From contig NZ_JBFRXN010000004.1 of the NCBI RefSeq assembly GCF_040947875.1, positions 749,688 to 813,687 of the forward strand: a stretch of DNA of 64,000 bases, in the 5' to 3' direction. This document shows positions 8,348 through 17,157 of the stretch, piece by piece. The stretch's first letter is position 1, and each line of letters opens with the position of its first letter. The notes under the pieces are model-generated. The model ran no database searches. It was not told the DNA's origin and saw only the letters and a list, made by a program, of their open reading frames with translations. The position numbers and the translations under genes were made by a program. This DNA comes from Pseudomonas sp. MYb118 (GTDB lineage: Bacteria; Pseudomonadota; Gammaproteobacteria; Pseudomonadales; Pseudomonadaceae).

Positions 8348-9082
8348 TCACTCGCTCAACATCTCCACCGGGTACGAAAACACATAGCCCTCGTTGCGCA
8401 CGGTCTTGATGTAGGTCGATTCCCGCGAATCGTCCATCAGGCGCTGGCGCAGGCGGCTGACCAGCAGGTCGATGGAGCGGTCGAACAGGTCGGCGTCACG
8501 GCCCTGGGTGAGGTTGAGCAGTTGGTCGCGGCTGAGTACCCGTTGCGGGTGGTCGAGGAACACGCGCAGCAGGCGGTACTCGGCGCCGCTCAGGGCGACC
8601 ATGGTGTCGTCTTCGTCCAGCAGGTGGCGGGCGGTGGTGTCCAGGCGCCAGCGGCCGAAACCCAGCAGGCGGCCGCTTTCGGTGATCAAAAGGTTGGGCG
8701 GCAGCATGCGGGTGCGGCGCAGCACGGCGTTGATCCGCGCCAGCAGTTCGCGGGCGGCGAAGGGTTTGGTCAGGTAGTCGTCGGCGCCCATTTCCAGGCC
8801 GAGGATGCGGTCGGTTTCATCGTTGCGGGCGGTCAGCATGAGGATAGGCGTGGCCTTGTGCTTGCCCGAGCGCAACTCGCGGCACAGCACCAGGCCATCG
8901 TCGCCCGGCATCATCAGGTCGAGCACAATCAGGTCCACCTGATTGGTCTCCAGGAAGCTGCGCATCTGCCGCCCATCGGCGACCACTGTGGTGCGCAGGC
9001 CGTTCTTCTTCAGGTAATTGCCGACGAGTTCGCGGATTTCGCGGTCATCGTCGACGATCAGGATGTGGTTTACGTGGTCCAT
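8348..9082 (-). CDS. OmpR/PhoB-family response regulator
   Basis: A 244-residue two-component regulator. The receiver domain covers residues 1-120 with the acidic pocket VDDDRE, phospho-acceptor Asp55 (LIVLDLMMPGDDG) and lysine in YLTKPFAARE. The winged-helix DNA-binding domain follows (LSGAEYRLLRVFLDHPQRVL; STYIKTVRNEGYVF). ATG 9082 is preferred over the TTG codon just before it. No cognate kinase lies next to it; the genes on both sides are unrelated and REP pairs isolate it. Its target genes cannot be inferred here. Confidence 0.9.
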   Translation of the reverse strand: MDHVNHILIVDDDREIRELVGNYLKKNGLRTTVVADGRQMRSFLETNQVDLIVLDLMMPGDDGLVLCRELRSGKHKATPILMLTARNDETDRILGLEMGADDYLTKPFAARELLARINAVLRRTRMLPPNLLITESGRLLGFGRWRLDTTARHLLDEDDTMVALSGAEYRLLRVFLDHPQRVLSRDQLLNLTQGRDADLFDRSIDLLVSRLRQRLMDDSRESTYIKTVRNEGYVFSYPVEMLSE

Positions 9083-9115
9083 CAAGCGATCCCTGTTGTT
9101 CGTTGTTCGCAGGCC

Positions 9116-9218
9116 CTGTAGGAGCGAGCTTGCTCGCGATGTGGTGTATCAGACACCCAAGTATGGGCTGACACACCGCATCGTCGGAACGCCGCCCGGA
9201 GCAAGCTCGCTCCTACAG
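9116..9218. repeat. REP pair in inverted orientation
   Basis: CTGTAGGAGCGAGCTTGCTC at 9116 and an inverted arm (GAGCAAGCTCGCTCCTACAG) ending at 9218. It lies between the response regulator and ppnN genes. Confidence 0.85.
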
Positions 9219-9241
9219 GAATTGCGTATGCCTCTTCTAGA

Positions 9242-10615
9242 TCAAGCCACCACCCGATAACACGGCACATACGCCGCGCCGCCCGGCAGTTTCATGCGGT
9301 GCTGGGCGACGAAGGCCTTGAGCAGTTGGTCCAGTGGCTGCATGACCTCGGCATCGCCTCGGATCTGGTAGGGCCCGTGTTCCTCGATCAGGCGGATGCC
9401 GTTGTCCTTGACGTTGCCGGCGACGATGCCGGAGAACGCGCGGCGCAGGTTGGCGGCCAGTTCGTGGGGCGGCAGGCTGCGGCTGAGTTTCAGGTTGGCC
9501 ATGTTTTCATGGGTCGGGTCGAACGGGCGCTGGAAGCCCTCGTCGATCTTCAACAACCAGTTGAAGTGGAACGCGTCATTGCGCTCGCGGCGGAACTGTT
9601 TCACCGCTTTCAGCCCGGCGGTCATGCGCCGCGCCACTTCGGCCGGGTCGTCGATGATGATTTCGTAGTGTTTCTTCGCCGCATCGCCCAGGGTGGCGCC
9701 GACGAAGGCGTCCAGTTGTTCCAGGTACGGCGCCGCGTGCTTGGGCCCGGTGAGGACGACCGGGAAGGGCAGGCCCTCGTTGTCCGGGTGCATCAGGATG
9801 CCGAGCAGATACAGGAATTCTTCGGCCGTGCCCGCACCGCCCGGGAAGATGATGATGCCGTGGCCCACGCGCACGAAGGCTTCCAGGCGTTTTTCGATGT
9901 CAGGCAGGATCACCAGTTCGTTGACGATCGGGTTGGGTGCTTCGGCGGCGATGATGCCCGGCTCGGTCAAGCCCAGGTAACGGCCGCCGTGGATGCGCTG
10001 TTTGGCGTGGGCGATGGTCGCGCCTTTCATCGGGCCTTTCATCACGCCCGGACCGCAGCCGGTGCAGATATCTAGGCTGCGCAGGCCCAGTTCATGGCCG
10101 ACTTTCTTGGTGTATTTGTATTCTTCGGTGTTGATCGAGTGGCCGCCCCAGCACACCACGATCTTCGGCTCGACGCCGGGGCGCAGGGTGCGGGCGTTGC
10201 GCAGCAGGTGGAAGACGTAGTCGCTGATGCCCTGGGAGGAGCTGAGGTCGATGCGCTGGGCATCCAGTTCGTTTTCGGTGTAGACGATGTCGCGCAGGGC
10301 GCTGAAGAGCATTTCCCGGGTGCTGGCGATCATTTCGCCATCAACGAAAGCATCGGCCGGTGCGTTCAGCAGCTCCAGGCGCACACCGCGGTCCTGCTGG
10401 TGAATGCGGATTTCGAAGTCCTTGTAGGCTTCGAGGATGGTCTTGGCGTTGTCGACATGGGCGCCGGTGTTGAGGATGGCCAGGGCGCATTGGCGGAAGA
10501 GGGCGTAGGTGCTGCCGGAACCGGCTTCGCTCAGTTGATGCACTTCACGTTGGGAAAGGGTTTCAAGGCTGCCTTTGGGGCTGACCGAGGCATTGATTAC
10601 TTGTCTTTGGGCCAT
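9242..10615 (-). CDS. ppnN: Pyrimidine/purine nucleotide 5'-monophosphate nucleosidase
   Basis: A 457-residue cytoplasmic enzyme of the PpnN (YgdH) family. It hydrolyses nucleoside monophosphates to base and ribose 5-phosphate for salvage, and E. coli PpnN is regulated by (p)ppGpp. The LOG/lysine-decarboxylase-like core shows the hallmark FPGGAGTAEEFLYLLG, and CTGCGPGVMKGPMKGA forms the nucleotide pocket. The length matches full-length PpnN (about 454), clearly longer than cytokinin LOG proteins. It is a single gene, with an upstream gap of about 210 bases facing the DUF3087 gene. Confidence 0.9.
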   Translation of the reverse strand: MAQRQVINASVSPKGSLETLSQREVHQLSEAGSGSTYALFRQCALAILNTGAHVDNAKTILEAYKDFEIRIHQQDRGVRLELLNAPADAFVDGEMIASTREMLFSALRDIVYTENELDAQRIDLSSSQGISDYVFHLLRNARTLRPGVEPKIVVCWGGHSINTEEYKYTKKVGHELGLRSLDICTGCGPGVMKGPMKGATIAHAKQRIHGGRYLGLTEPGIIAAEAPNPIVNELVILPDIEKRLEAFVRVGHGIIIFPGGAGTAEEFLYLLGILMHPDNEGLPFPVVLTGPKHAAPYLEQLDAFVGATLGDAAKKHYEIIIDDPAEVARRMTAGLKAVKQFRRERNDAFHFNWLLKIDEGFQRPFDPTHENMANLKLSRSLPPHELAANLRRAFSGIVAGNVKDNGIRLIEEHGPYQIRGDAEVMQPLDQLLKAFVAQHRMKLPGGAAYVPCYRVVA

Positions 10616-10827
10616 GCAAAAATCCTTAAAACGATGTCACCCGCCTGGGGCGCCTGACATCCGAATAGTCTGTACTCACAAAAGAAGATGGCACGAACTG
10701 CGTTGTATCGCCACGTTGCCCTTTGACGATGAAAAGATGAAAAGGAGCCCCAGCATAGCTAAATCCGTCGCAGAGGCGATAATGCCCCGCAGACTTTTTG
10801 CCAATGGCCTTGAGGAACCCTGTCCCG

Positions 10828-11355
10828 ATGTTCGAAATCCAGCCGCAGAACCCGGAAATCTATCGCAGTCAGACGCGTCGCAGCACGATCATCATCGCCC
10901 TGATTTTCATCGCCCTGGCGATGCTCCTGTCGACGGCGGCAGTGGCGTTGTTCGGCGAGCCGGGCGGTGACAATTTGCGCTTCAATGTCGGCGGCGTGTT
11001 CGTCGCGGTGCTGGCCATGGCGGCGCTGATGCGCAGCGTCCTCTGGAGCCAGCCGTGGATGGCGCCTGCCGTCTATGGCTGGCAGCTCAAGCGCAGCCTG
11101 ATGAGCGTGACCAATGTCATGCACAAGGTGACGGCGGCGGTGGCGAAAGACGATCCGAGCGCAATCAAGCTGCTGCGCTTCTATCATCTGGGACTGAACC
11201 AGATGCACCAGCTCGATGGCAACTCCAGTGATCACAGCCAACTGATCCGGGAAATGGACGCGCACAAGGCGCGGATGGACGCGCTGGGCATCGACACGCA
11301 GCAGACGCAATTGAACCCGGCATGGCTCGAGGCGGTCAAGCAGACTGCGGCGTAG
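10828..11355 (+). CDS. DUF3087 family membrane protein
   Basis: A 175-residue protein with two hydrophobic spans in its first 70 residues (TIIIALIFIALAMLLSTAAV and VGGVFVAVLAMAALM), then a cytoplasmic helical tail containing LLRFYHLGLNQMHQLDGNSS. This is the layout of DUF3087. ATG 10828 was chosen because TGAGGA lies 11 bases upstream; earlier in-frame starts have no ribosome site. It precedes a diguanylate cyclase by 72 bases. Function unknown. Confidence 0.8.
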   Translation: MFEIQPQNPEIYRSQTRRSTIIIALIFIALAMLLSTAAVALFGEPGGDNLRFNVGGVFVAVLAMAALMRSVLWSQPWMAPAVYGWQLKRSLMSVTNVMHKVTAAVAKDDPSAIKLLRFYHLGLNQMHQLDGNSSDHSQLIREMDAHKARMDALGIDTQQTQLNPAWLEAVKQTAA

Positions 11356-11427
11356 CCGCCTTGTGCCAGAGCGATTATAAAAAGGCGAACGGGAGCAATC
11401 GCCATTTATCCAGATAAAGGGAGCGTC

Positions 11428-13005
11428 ATGGGTCATCCGTCCGATGAAGAGCGCATTGAACCTGCCGGTGCCGGCACGCTGTCGACTGCCCGATCGGCCG
11501 GGGCCCGGCTCAAGGTCCGGTCTGCGGTGACCCTGCTGGTCGCCGTGTGCCTGTCCATGATCGTCATGGTCATCTGGGAGATCTGGAGTTCGCGCCAGTA
11601 CCACCTGCGCGACAAGGAAGTGGCCATGTCCAACCTTGCGCAGACCTTGGCGTCGCAGGCGCAGGCGACGATCAAGCAGGCGGATACCTTGCTGTTCACC
11701 CTGGTGGAGCGTCTGGAATACGAACGCCTGGAGCCCGACCAGTTGACTCACCTGGAGCGCCTGCTCAGTGCCCAGCGCAGTGAGCTGCCGCAGTTGCACG
11801 GCCTGTTCGTGTATGACGAATTCGGGCGCTGGGTGGCCAATTCCAACGGCGCCGTCATGCCGGATGCGAACAACGCCGATCGCGAATATTTCATCTTCCA
11901 TCGCGACCACCCCGACCGTGGGCCGCACATCGGACCGTCGATCAAAAGCCGCTCCAGCGGTGAATGGATCATGACCGTGTCGCGCCGGATCAACCACGCC
12001 GACGGCAGTTTCGCCGGGGTCGCGCTGGCGACGATTTACCTGAATTATTTCCTCTCCCTGTACGACAGCATCGACATGGGCCGCAATGGCGTCATCAACC
12101 TGATCGCCGACGATGCCAGCATTGTCGTGCGTCGGCCGTTCAACGCCGGGGAAGTCGGCAGCAGCATTGCCAATGGCCCGCTGTTCCAGGACCTGCTGCC
12201 CACCGGTGATTTCGGCACGGCCACGGTGCGATCCGTGGTCGATGGTGTGGAGCGGGTGGTCGGGTTTCGGCGGGTCGATGACTACCCACTGATCGTGTTC
12301 GCGGCGCTCGACAAGCACGAAGTCCTGAGCGCCTGGCGCGACGCGGCGCTCCACAGTGTCGGCATCGTCGCATTGCTGTTGGGTTTCGTCGGCGCGCTGG
12401 GTTTTCGCCTGATCGGCCTCATGAGGCGGCAGAACCGCGTGCAGAATGATTTGCTGGAGGCCCAGGACAAGCTCCTGGAGGTCAACCGTGGCCTGAAGTC
12501 GCTGGCGATGGAGGACGCACTCACCGGGTTGTCCAACCGTCGGCAATTCGATTTGTTCATCCACACGGAAATGGACCGTGCTCGCCGCAGTCAGGCCAGC
12601 CTCGCGCTGTTGCTGATTGATATTGATCAGTTCAAGCGTTTCAACGAGCAATATGGCCATGTGGCGGGTGACGAATGCCTGCGCCGCATCAGTGCGGTCA
12701 TCACGCAGAACCTCAGGCTCCCCACGGACCTGGCCGCCCGCTATGGCGGCGAAGAGTTTGCCGTGGTGTTGCCGGGCACCGACTATGTCGGCGCGTTTCT
12801 CCTGGGGGAAACCATTCGGCGTGCGGTGCAGCAACTCGCTATCGGTCACGCTGACGGGGTCGAGGATGTGGTGACGGTCAGTCTCGGCGTCGCCGCCTTC
12901 GACCCGGCCTCCCAGACCCAGCCCGATGACCTGATGAGCGCGGCAGACAAGGCGCTGCACGTGGCCAAGGCCAGCGGTCGGAACATGAGCGTCATCGCCA
13001 ACTAG
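11428..13005 (+). CDS. Diguanylate cyclase with periplasmic PDC/Cache sensor
   Basis: A 525-residue inner-membrane protein that makes cyclic di-GMP from GTP. Residues ~40-60 form the first membrane span (VTLLVAVCLSMIVMVIWEIW). The periplasmic region carries Cache/PDC text (LPQLHGLFVYDEFGRWVANS; REYFIFHRDH). A second span lies near residue 310, and the C-terminal GGDEF domain holds an intact GGEEF at 440-444. LRLPTDLAARYGGEEF lacks the usual RxxD inhibitory site, so product inhibition may be weak. The start has an AAAGGGAG ribosome site. Confidence 0.9.
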   Translation: MGHPSDEERIEPAGAGTLSTARSAGARLKVRSAVTLLVAVCLSMIVMVIWEIWSSRQYHLRDKEVAMSNLAQTLASQAQATIKQADTLLFTLVERLEYERLEPDQLTHLERLLSAQRSELPQLHGLFVYDEFGRWVANSNGAVMPDANNADREYFIFHRDHPDRGPHIGPSIKSRSSGEWIMTVSRRINHADGSFAGVALATIYLNYFLSLYDSIDMGRNGVINLIADDASIVVRRPFNAGEVGSSIANGPLFQDLLPTGDFGTATVRSVVDGVERVVGFRRVDDYPLIVFAALDKHEVLSAWRDAALHSVGIVALLLGFVGALGFRLIGLMRRQNRVQNDLLEAQDKLLEVNRGLKSLAMEDALTGLSNRRQFDLFIHTEMDRARRSQASLALLLIDIDQFKRFNEQYGHVAGDECLRRISAVITQNLRLPTDLAARYGGEEFAVVLPGTDYVGAFLLGETIRRAVQQLAIGHADGVEDVVTVSLGVAAFDPASQTQPDDLMSAADKALHVAKASGRNMSVIAN

Positions 13006-13008
13006 GCT

Positions 13009-13380
13009 TCAACGGTTACCGGCTTTCCAGCGCTGGTACAGGCGAGCGTAGACCGCCAGGTTGATCGCCAGCACCACGGCACCCAAGCCAAGCTGCACGC
13101 TCGGGGTCAGCCCGGCGGGGTAGATCACCGGCCAGATGTAATGCTCGATGAAACCCCCGCCATAGCCGGTCTGCCCGGCCGCGTGGCGCATGCGGTTTTC
13201 CCAGTCGGTCAGCGGGCAGATCAAGTGGAACATTTCCACCGCCACTCCCCACGCCGCTGCCGGCAGGTGCAGCAGGGCCAGGCGCGGCCACTTGAGCACC
13301 AGCAACCCGCCCAACAGCACAAACACGATGAACAGCAGGTGAAACAGCAGCAGCGCGTCGGCAGCGAGGCGAAACAGCAT
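13009..13380 (-). CDS. DUF2784 family membrane protein
   Basis: A 123-residue protein with three to four hydrophobic segments. It carries the DUF2784 signatures LHLLFIVFVLLGG-like near the start and EMFHLICPLTDWENRMR in the middle. The GGGFIEHYIWPVIYP stretch is also typical. It ends three bases from the convergent cyclase and starts six bases after the other cyclase stop, so it is likely co-transcribed with the upstream minus-strand cyclase. Function unknown. Confidence 0.85.
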   Translation of the reverse strand: MLFRLAADALLLFHLLFIVFVLLGGLLVLKWPRLALLHLPAAAWGVAVEMFHLICPLTDWENRMRHAAGQTGYGGGFIEHYIWPVIYPAGLTPSVQLGLGAVVLAINLAVYARLYQRWKAGNR

Positions 13381-13385
13381 GCCGA

Positions 13386-14330
13386 TTAACCGCCGGAGCC
13401 AGGCGCGCCGAAATCGGCAAATTCAGCCCGATTGCGCCCCTGGTGCTTGGCCTTGTACAGCAGTTTGTCTACCTGTTCGACGAACGCCAGCGCCGTTTCC
13501 TGCAACGGCGCGGTGGTCGTGCCGACGCCCAGGCTCAGGCTGAGCACGGCCGACACGGCGGAAAATTCATGGGCGATCTGCTGCTGGCGGATCAGATGCA
13601 GGCACTTGTTCGCCACTCGCCTGGCCGATTCGGCATCGGTTTCCGGCAGCAGCCAGATGAACTCTTCGCCGCCGATCCGCGCGATGAAGTCCCGTGGCCG
13701 GTTGGCGGCCAGTGACAGGGTCTTGGCCACCTGGCGCAGGCATTCGTCGCCCTTGATGTGGCCGTAGTGGTCGTTGTACTGCTTGAAATAGTCGATATCC
13801 AGAATGATCAGTGACAACGCCAGCCCGGTGCGCTGGGCGTGGGCCCACTCGCGTTCGAGCACGGTGTCGAACATGCGCCGGTTGGCGATGCCGGTCAGGC
13901 CGTCCTGAAAGGAGTATTCCTCGAGTTGCTTTTGCAGGCGCAGCAGGTGTTCTTCGGTTTTCTTGCGCTCGCTGATGTCGAACATGAAACCGACCAGCGC
14001 CTCCACTTCGCCGTCCTTGCGCACCACGTGCACGACATCGCGAATCCACACGTAATCGCCGGTGCTGGTCAACGCCCGGTAATCGGCTTCGTGGTCCACC
14101 CCGGCACGCGATTGCGAGACACAGAACTCGACCACGTAGTTGCGATCGTCGGGGTGCATGCGCTCGACCCAGTCATCGACCGACACCCAGCTGTCCTGCT
14201 GCCAGCCCAGCAGGCTTTCGATCTGCGGGCCAATGTAGCTGAAGGTCATGGTGTTCCAGTCGATACGCCACGGGATGGCCTTGGTCGATTCAAGCAGGGT
14301 ACGGTAAACGTCACTGTCGATTGCACTCAT
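13386..14330 (-). CDS. PAS-domain diguanylate cyclase
   Basis: A 314-residue protein with no membrane segment. A PAS domain of the PAS_3 type spans about residues 10-130 (WNTMTFSYIGPQIESLLGWQ; YRALTSTGDYVWIRDVVHVV), followed by a short coiled linker and a GGDEF domain. GGEEF lies at 220-224, and an RxxD-like site is not evident. ATG 14330 is preferred, with GGAG just upstream; ATG 14342 in the same frame is possible. It probably senses a cytoplasmic signal. It pairs functionally with the cyclase at 11428, although no EAL phosphodiesterase is nearby. Confidence 0.85.
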   Translation of the reverse strand: MSAIDSDVYRTLLESTKAIPWRIDWNTMTFSYIGPQIESLLGWQQDSWVSVDDWVERMHPDDRNYVVEFCVSQSRAGVDHEADYRALTSTGDYVWIRDVVHVVRKDGEVEALVGFMFDISERKKTEEHLLRLQKQLEEYSFQDGLTGIANRRMFDTVLEREWAHAQRTGLALSLIILDIDYFKQYNDHYGHIKGDECLRQVAKTLSLAANRPRDFIARIGGEEFIWLLPETDAESARRVANKCLHLIRQQQIAHEFSAVSAVLSLSLGVGTTTAPLQETALAFVEQVDKLLYKAKHQGRNRAEFADFGAPGSGG

Positions 14331-14483
14331 GGCGGGCTCCATGGAAAAGGGCGGTGCCATGTTGCCATTACGCGGGTGAATCCAGCCAGTACCCGATGAG
14401 TGGCAAATATGCGCAAGATTGTTCAAGCCATCGGCGCGGGTTGCTGGCACAGTCTGGAGTCTTTCCCCCGGTTGCAGAGCGTT

Positions 14484-15182
14484 ATGTCCAATTCACACCT
14501 GCCACGCAGCGCCTTCTTGCGTGGCGCCGTGGCGATCATGCCGTTGTCCCTGGCCACCGCGCCCTGGGGGCTGCTGGCCGGCTCCATGGCCATCGAAGCC
14601 AATCTCACCCCCCTGCAAGGCCAGGGCCTGTCGAGCATCGTGTTCGCCGGGGCGGCGCAACTGGTCGCCATTGGCATGCTCAAGGGCGGGGCCGGGGTGT
14701 TTTCCATCCTGCTGACCACGTTGCTGCTGACTTCGCAGCATCTGTTGTACGGCATGAGCATGCGCTCGGTGATCTCACCGTTGCCGGGGCGCTGGCGCGT
14801 GGGCCTGGGCTTTCTGCTCACCGACGAGTTGTTCGCCCTGACCAGCCAGCACGACAAACAGCAGTTCGACCGCTGGTACGCCTTGGGCGTGGGCCTGACG
14901 TTCTACATCGCCTGGAACCTCTTCACCCTCGCCGGCATCGTGCTGGGCAGCAGCATTCCGGGGCTGGAGCACCTGGGGCTGGATTTCTCCATCGCCGCCA
15001 CTTTCATTGCGCTGATCACGCCGGTGGTACGCAACGTGCCGACGGTGGTCTGCGTGGCGGTGTCGCTGTTCTGCTCGGTGCTGTTCAGTTATTGGCAGTG
15101 GGGTTCGGCGCTGGTGCTGTCGGGCCTGGCCGGCATGACTGCGGGTTTTGTCTGCAATAAATTCCAGGGGGCACGCGCATGA
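14484..15182 (+). CDS. AzlC family branched-chain amino acid exporter, large subunit
   Basis: A 232-residue multi-span membrane protein of the AzlC/YgaZ family. It shows family features FLRGAVAIMPLSLATAPWGL, QGLSSIVFAGAAQLVAIGML and a TSQHLLYGMSMR segment. Together with the small AzlD-type subunit encoded four bases downstream in overlap, it forms an amino-acid exporter. ATG 14484 was chosen because it begins the family's N-terminus; the ribosome site is weak. Confidence 0.88.
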   Translation: MSNSHLPRSAFLRGAVAIMPLSLATAPWGLLAGSMAIEANLTPLQGQGLSSIVFAGAAQLVAIGMLKGGAGVFSILLTTLLLTSQHLLYGMSMRSVISPLPGRWRVGLGFLLTDELFALTSQHDKQQFDRWYALGVGLTFYIAWNLFTLAGIVLGSSIPGLEHLGLDFSIAATFIALITPVVRNVPTVVCVAVSLFCSVLFSYWQWGSALVLSGLAGMTAGFVCNKFQGARA

Positions 15183-15493
15183 TGGTCTGGGCAGTGATTT
15201 TCGGCATGGGCATCCTGGTATTCCTCAACCGCTACGTGTTCCTCGAACCGCGCCTGCCGTTGCGCCTGAGCAGCAATGCCCGGCAGTTTCTCGGCTTCGC
15301 CGTGCCCGGCATGCTCACGGCCATCTGCGGGCCGATCGTGTTCATGCCCGACAAGCAGCTGAACCTGCAATGGGACAACCCCTACCTGCTCAGCTCGCTG
15401 GTGGCTGTGGGGCTGGTGCTTTACACGCGCAACACCTTGCTGAGCATGCTGTTGAGCATGGGCTTTTTCTTTTTGCTGCGTTGGTTGCTGTAA
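15179..15493 (+). CDS. AzlD domain protein, small exporter subunit
   Basis: A 104-residue membrane protein with four hydrophobic helices. The AzlD features are GILVFLNRYVFLEPR and LRLSSNARQFLGFAVPGMLT. It overlaps the AzlC-type gene by four bases, the standard coupling for this pair. Translation may begin at ATG 15179 or 15182. Confidence 0.88.
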   Translation: MMVWAVIFGMGILVFLNRYVFLEPRLPLRLSSNARQFLGFAVPGMLTAICGPIVFMPDKQLNLQWDNPYLLSSLVAVGLVLYTRNTLLSMLLSMGFFFLLRWLL

Positions 15494-15558
15494 ATCAGGG
15501 AAAGCGAATCTGTTCTACGCTTAAAGTTGATGACCGATCACTTGGGAGGGAGGTGAAC

Positions 15559-15714
15559 ATGGCGACTGAACGCAAGGATTCGACGCTGGATGAAGAGGTT
15601 GACGAGCCTTCCGAGGAAGAGCTTGAGCGTGAGCGGCACCAGATTCAGGACTGGAAAAAAGATCGCGGTCGAGAGCTCTCTGATCTCGATGAAGAGCGGC
15701 CGTTGAAGCCTTGA
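15559..15714 (+). CDS. Small highly charged hypothetical protein
   Basis: A 51-residue protein (ATERKDSTLDEEVDEP ... DLDEERPLKP) that is almost entirely charged residues and probably unstructured. It has a very strong ribosome site, GGGAGGGAGGTG, nine or fewer bases before ATG 15559. It has its own promoter-sized gap after the AzlD gene and is followed by a REP pair. Likely a real small gene; function unknown. Confidence 0.65.
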   Translation: MATERKDSTLDEEVDEPSEEELERERHQIQDWKKDRGRELSDLDEERPLKP

Positions 15715-15742
15715 TGGGCTGAATCTACCTGCACATGCCCTC

Positions 15743-15834
15743 CTGTGGGAGCGAGCCTGCTCGCGATGGCGTAGCAACATTCAACATCAATGTTGACTGA
15801 CACTCAGCCATCGCGAGCAGGCTCGCTCCCACAA
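15743..15834. repeat. REP pair in inverted orientation
   Basis: A variant REP pair: CTGTGGGAGCGAGCCTGCTC at 15743 and the opposite arm ending CTCCCACAA at 15834. An internal palindrome CAACATCAATGTTG lies between the arms. The GCCTGC variant differs from the GCTTGC type seen elsewhere in the window. Confidence 0.85.
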
Positions 15835-15875
15835 GGGGTAATGCCAACAGGGGTCAATGCCCAGAGGCGGTAACG

Positions 15876-16148
15876 TCAAACGTCGTCCAGTTGCACCACA
15901 TCCGGATGCGCCGCGCGATAGCCCAGCATCCTGTCGATCCAGGCATTCAACTCGTTAACCCTTACCCGGTGCCCGCCCGGGTAGCGTTTGAGCGTTAAAC
16001 GCAGGGTTTTGTCGATCTCTGCAACTGCATGCAGGTTTCGGGTCTTTATGTATTGTTCGATAAAACAGTCAAGTCGATAGAGTTCGGTCTGGGAACGATA
16101 AACGCACTCCAGACCGACGACTTGATCCATTGAAAAATCGTCGCTCAT
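15876..16148 (-). CDS. Hypothetical protein
   Basis: A 90-residue protein, SDDFSMDQVVGLECVYRSQT at the start, mostly helical by composition with a basic centre (LTLKRYPGGHRVRV). No signal or membrane segment. It is alone, followed by a REP pair. Upstream, 16149-16440 is noncoding and holds only the hairpin at 16321-16348. Function not recognised. Confidence 0.6.
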   Translation of the reverse strand: MSDDFSMDQVVGLECVYRSQTELYRLDCFIEQYIKTRNLHAVAEIDKTLRLTLKRYPGGHRVRVNELNAWIDRMLGYRAAHPDVVQLDDV

Positions 16149-16320
16149 TCAATTCTCTGCAAGGCTTGATGTAGAAGGGATTTCCTTATTTTTTGACTCT
16201 GCGGTCATCTGGCGACTGCCAGTGGAAATGGTCGCGCATGTTAGTTGTAGTTGTCGGTAATGTATCTACGATGTCTGGATTGTCTGACAGGCGGTTAAAC
16301 GTTTGCGGGGGTATTTCTGC

Positions 16321-16350
16321 AAGAGTGTTTCTTTAATGAAACACTCTTTT
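16321..16350. terminator. Perfect 11-bp hairpin, possible terminator
   Basis: AAGAGTGTTTC and GAAACACTCTT form a perfect 11-bp stem around TTTAAT. A short T-run (four bases) follows on the plus strand. It lies about 95 bases downstream of the end of the minus-strand ABC operon, so it may terminate it, although no U-tract follows on that strand. Confidence 0.45.
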
Positions 16351-16440
16351 CGAAGTTGAGAAAGTTGATCTTTGCAGGCGACTGTTAAATCTGACTGTCT
16401 GAGCGGCGATATTGACAAGTTGCCCACTCGACACGCCGTC

Positions 16441-17154
16441 TTAAATGACATGCGCCCGCTGCAACTCGGTCAGTGACCGGGCCTTGAGTTGTGCCAGCAA
16501 CGGGTCGCGGCGGTCACGGGGATGGGCCAGTTGCACACCCAGCTCCTGGCGAATGCTGCTGGGGCGGTTGTCCATGACCAGCACCCGATCGCTCAGGTAC
16601 AGCGCTTCATCGACATCATGGGTCACCAGCAGCAGGGCGATGGCGTGGTGCTCGGCCAGTTGCAGCAACAGGTCCTGCAACTTCATGCGGGTGAAGGCAT
16701 CCACCGCGCTGAAGGGTTCGTCGAGCAGCAGCACGTCGGGCCGCGAGTACAAGCCACGGGCGATGGCCACCCGTTGCGCCATGCCACCCGACAGCGCCTT
16801 GGGCAAGGCGTCGGCAAAACCGCTCAAGCCCACCTCGTCGATCAATTGGTGGACCCAGGCCTTGTCGTAGTGGCCATCGGCACTGAAGCCGATGTTCTGC
16901 TCCACGGTCAGCCATGGCATCAGCCGCGGTTCCTGGAACACGAAGGCAACTTCGCCGGCGTTGCTGCGCAGTTCACCGTGGAAGTCCTTTTCCAGCCCGG
17001 CGATGATGCGTAGCAGGGTACTTTTGCCGCAGCCGCTGGGGCCCAGCAGGCTCACGGTCTCGCGGGGTTGCAGTTGCAAGTGGATGTTTTGCAGCACGGT
17101 GGTGGTGGCGAAGGTCTTGCGTTCGACGCGTATGTCCAGCAGGTGTTCGGTCAT
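16441..17154 (-). CDS. Sulfonate/taurine/nitrate-type ABC transporter ATPase
   Basis: A 237-residue ATPase of the SsuB/TauB/NrtD group. Walker A GPSGCGKST is at residues 38-46, the Q-loop is in AFVFQEPRLMPWLTV, the signature is LSGGMAQRVAIARGL, Walker B is VLLLDEPFSAVD and the switch histidine is in LLVTHDVDEAL. It is the last of three genes on this strand, three bases after the permease gene. Substrate is likely an aliphatic sulfonate by family; not proven. Confidence 0.88.
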   Translation of the reverse strand: MTEHLLDIRVERKTFATTTVLQNIHLQLQPRETVSLLGPSGCGKSTLLRIIAGLEKDFHGELRSNAGEVAFVFQEPRLMPWLTVEQNIGFSADGHYDKAWVHQLIDEVGLSGFADALPKALSGGMAQRVAIARGLYSRPDVLLLDEPFSAVDAFTRMKLQDLLLQLAEHHAIALLLVTHDVDEALYLSDRVLVMDNRPSSIRQELGVQLAHPRDRRDPLLAQLKARSLTELQRAHVI

Positions 17155-17157
17155 GGT

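Noticed and set aside
16266..16451. Small minus-strand frame between 15876-16148 and the ABC operon
   Set aside because: It crosses the perfect hairpin at 16321-16348, has no ribosome site and overlaps the end of the ATPase gene.
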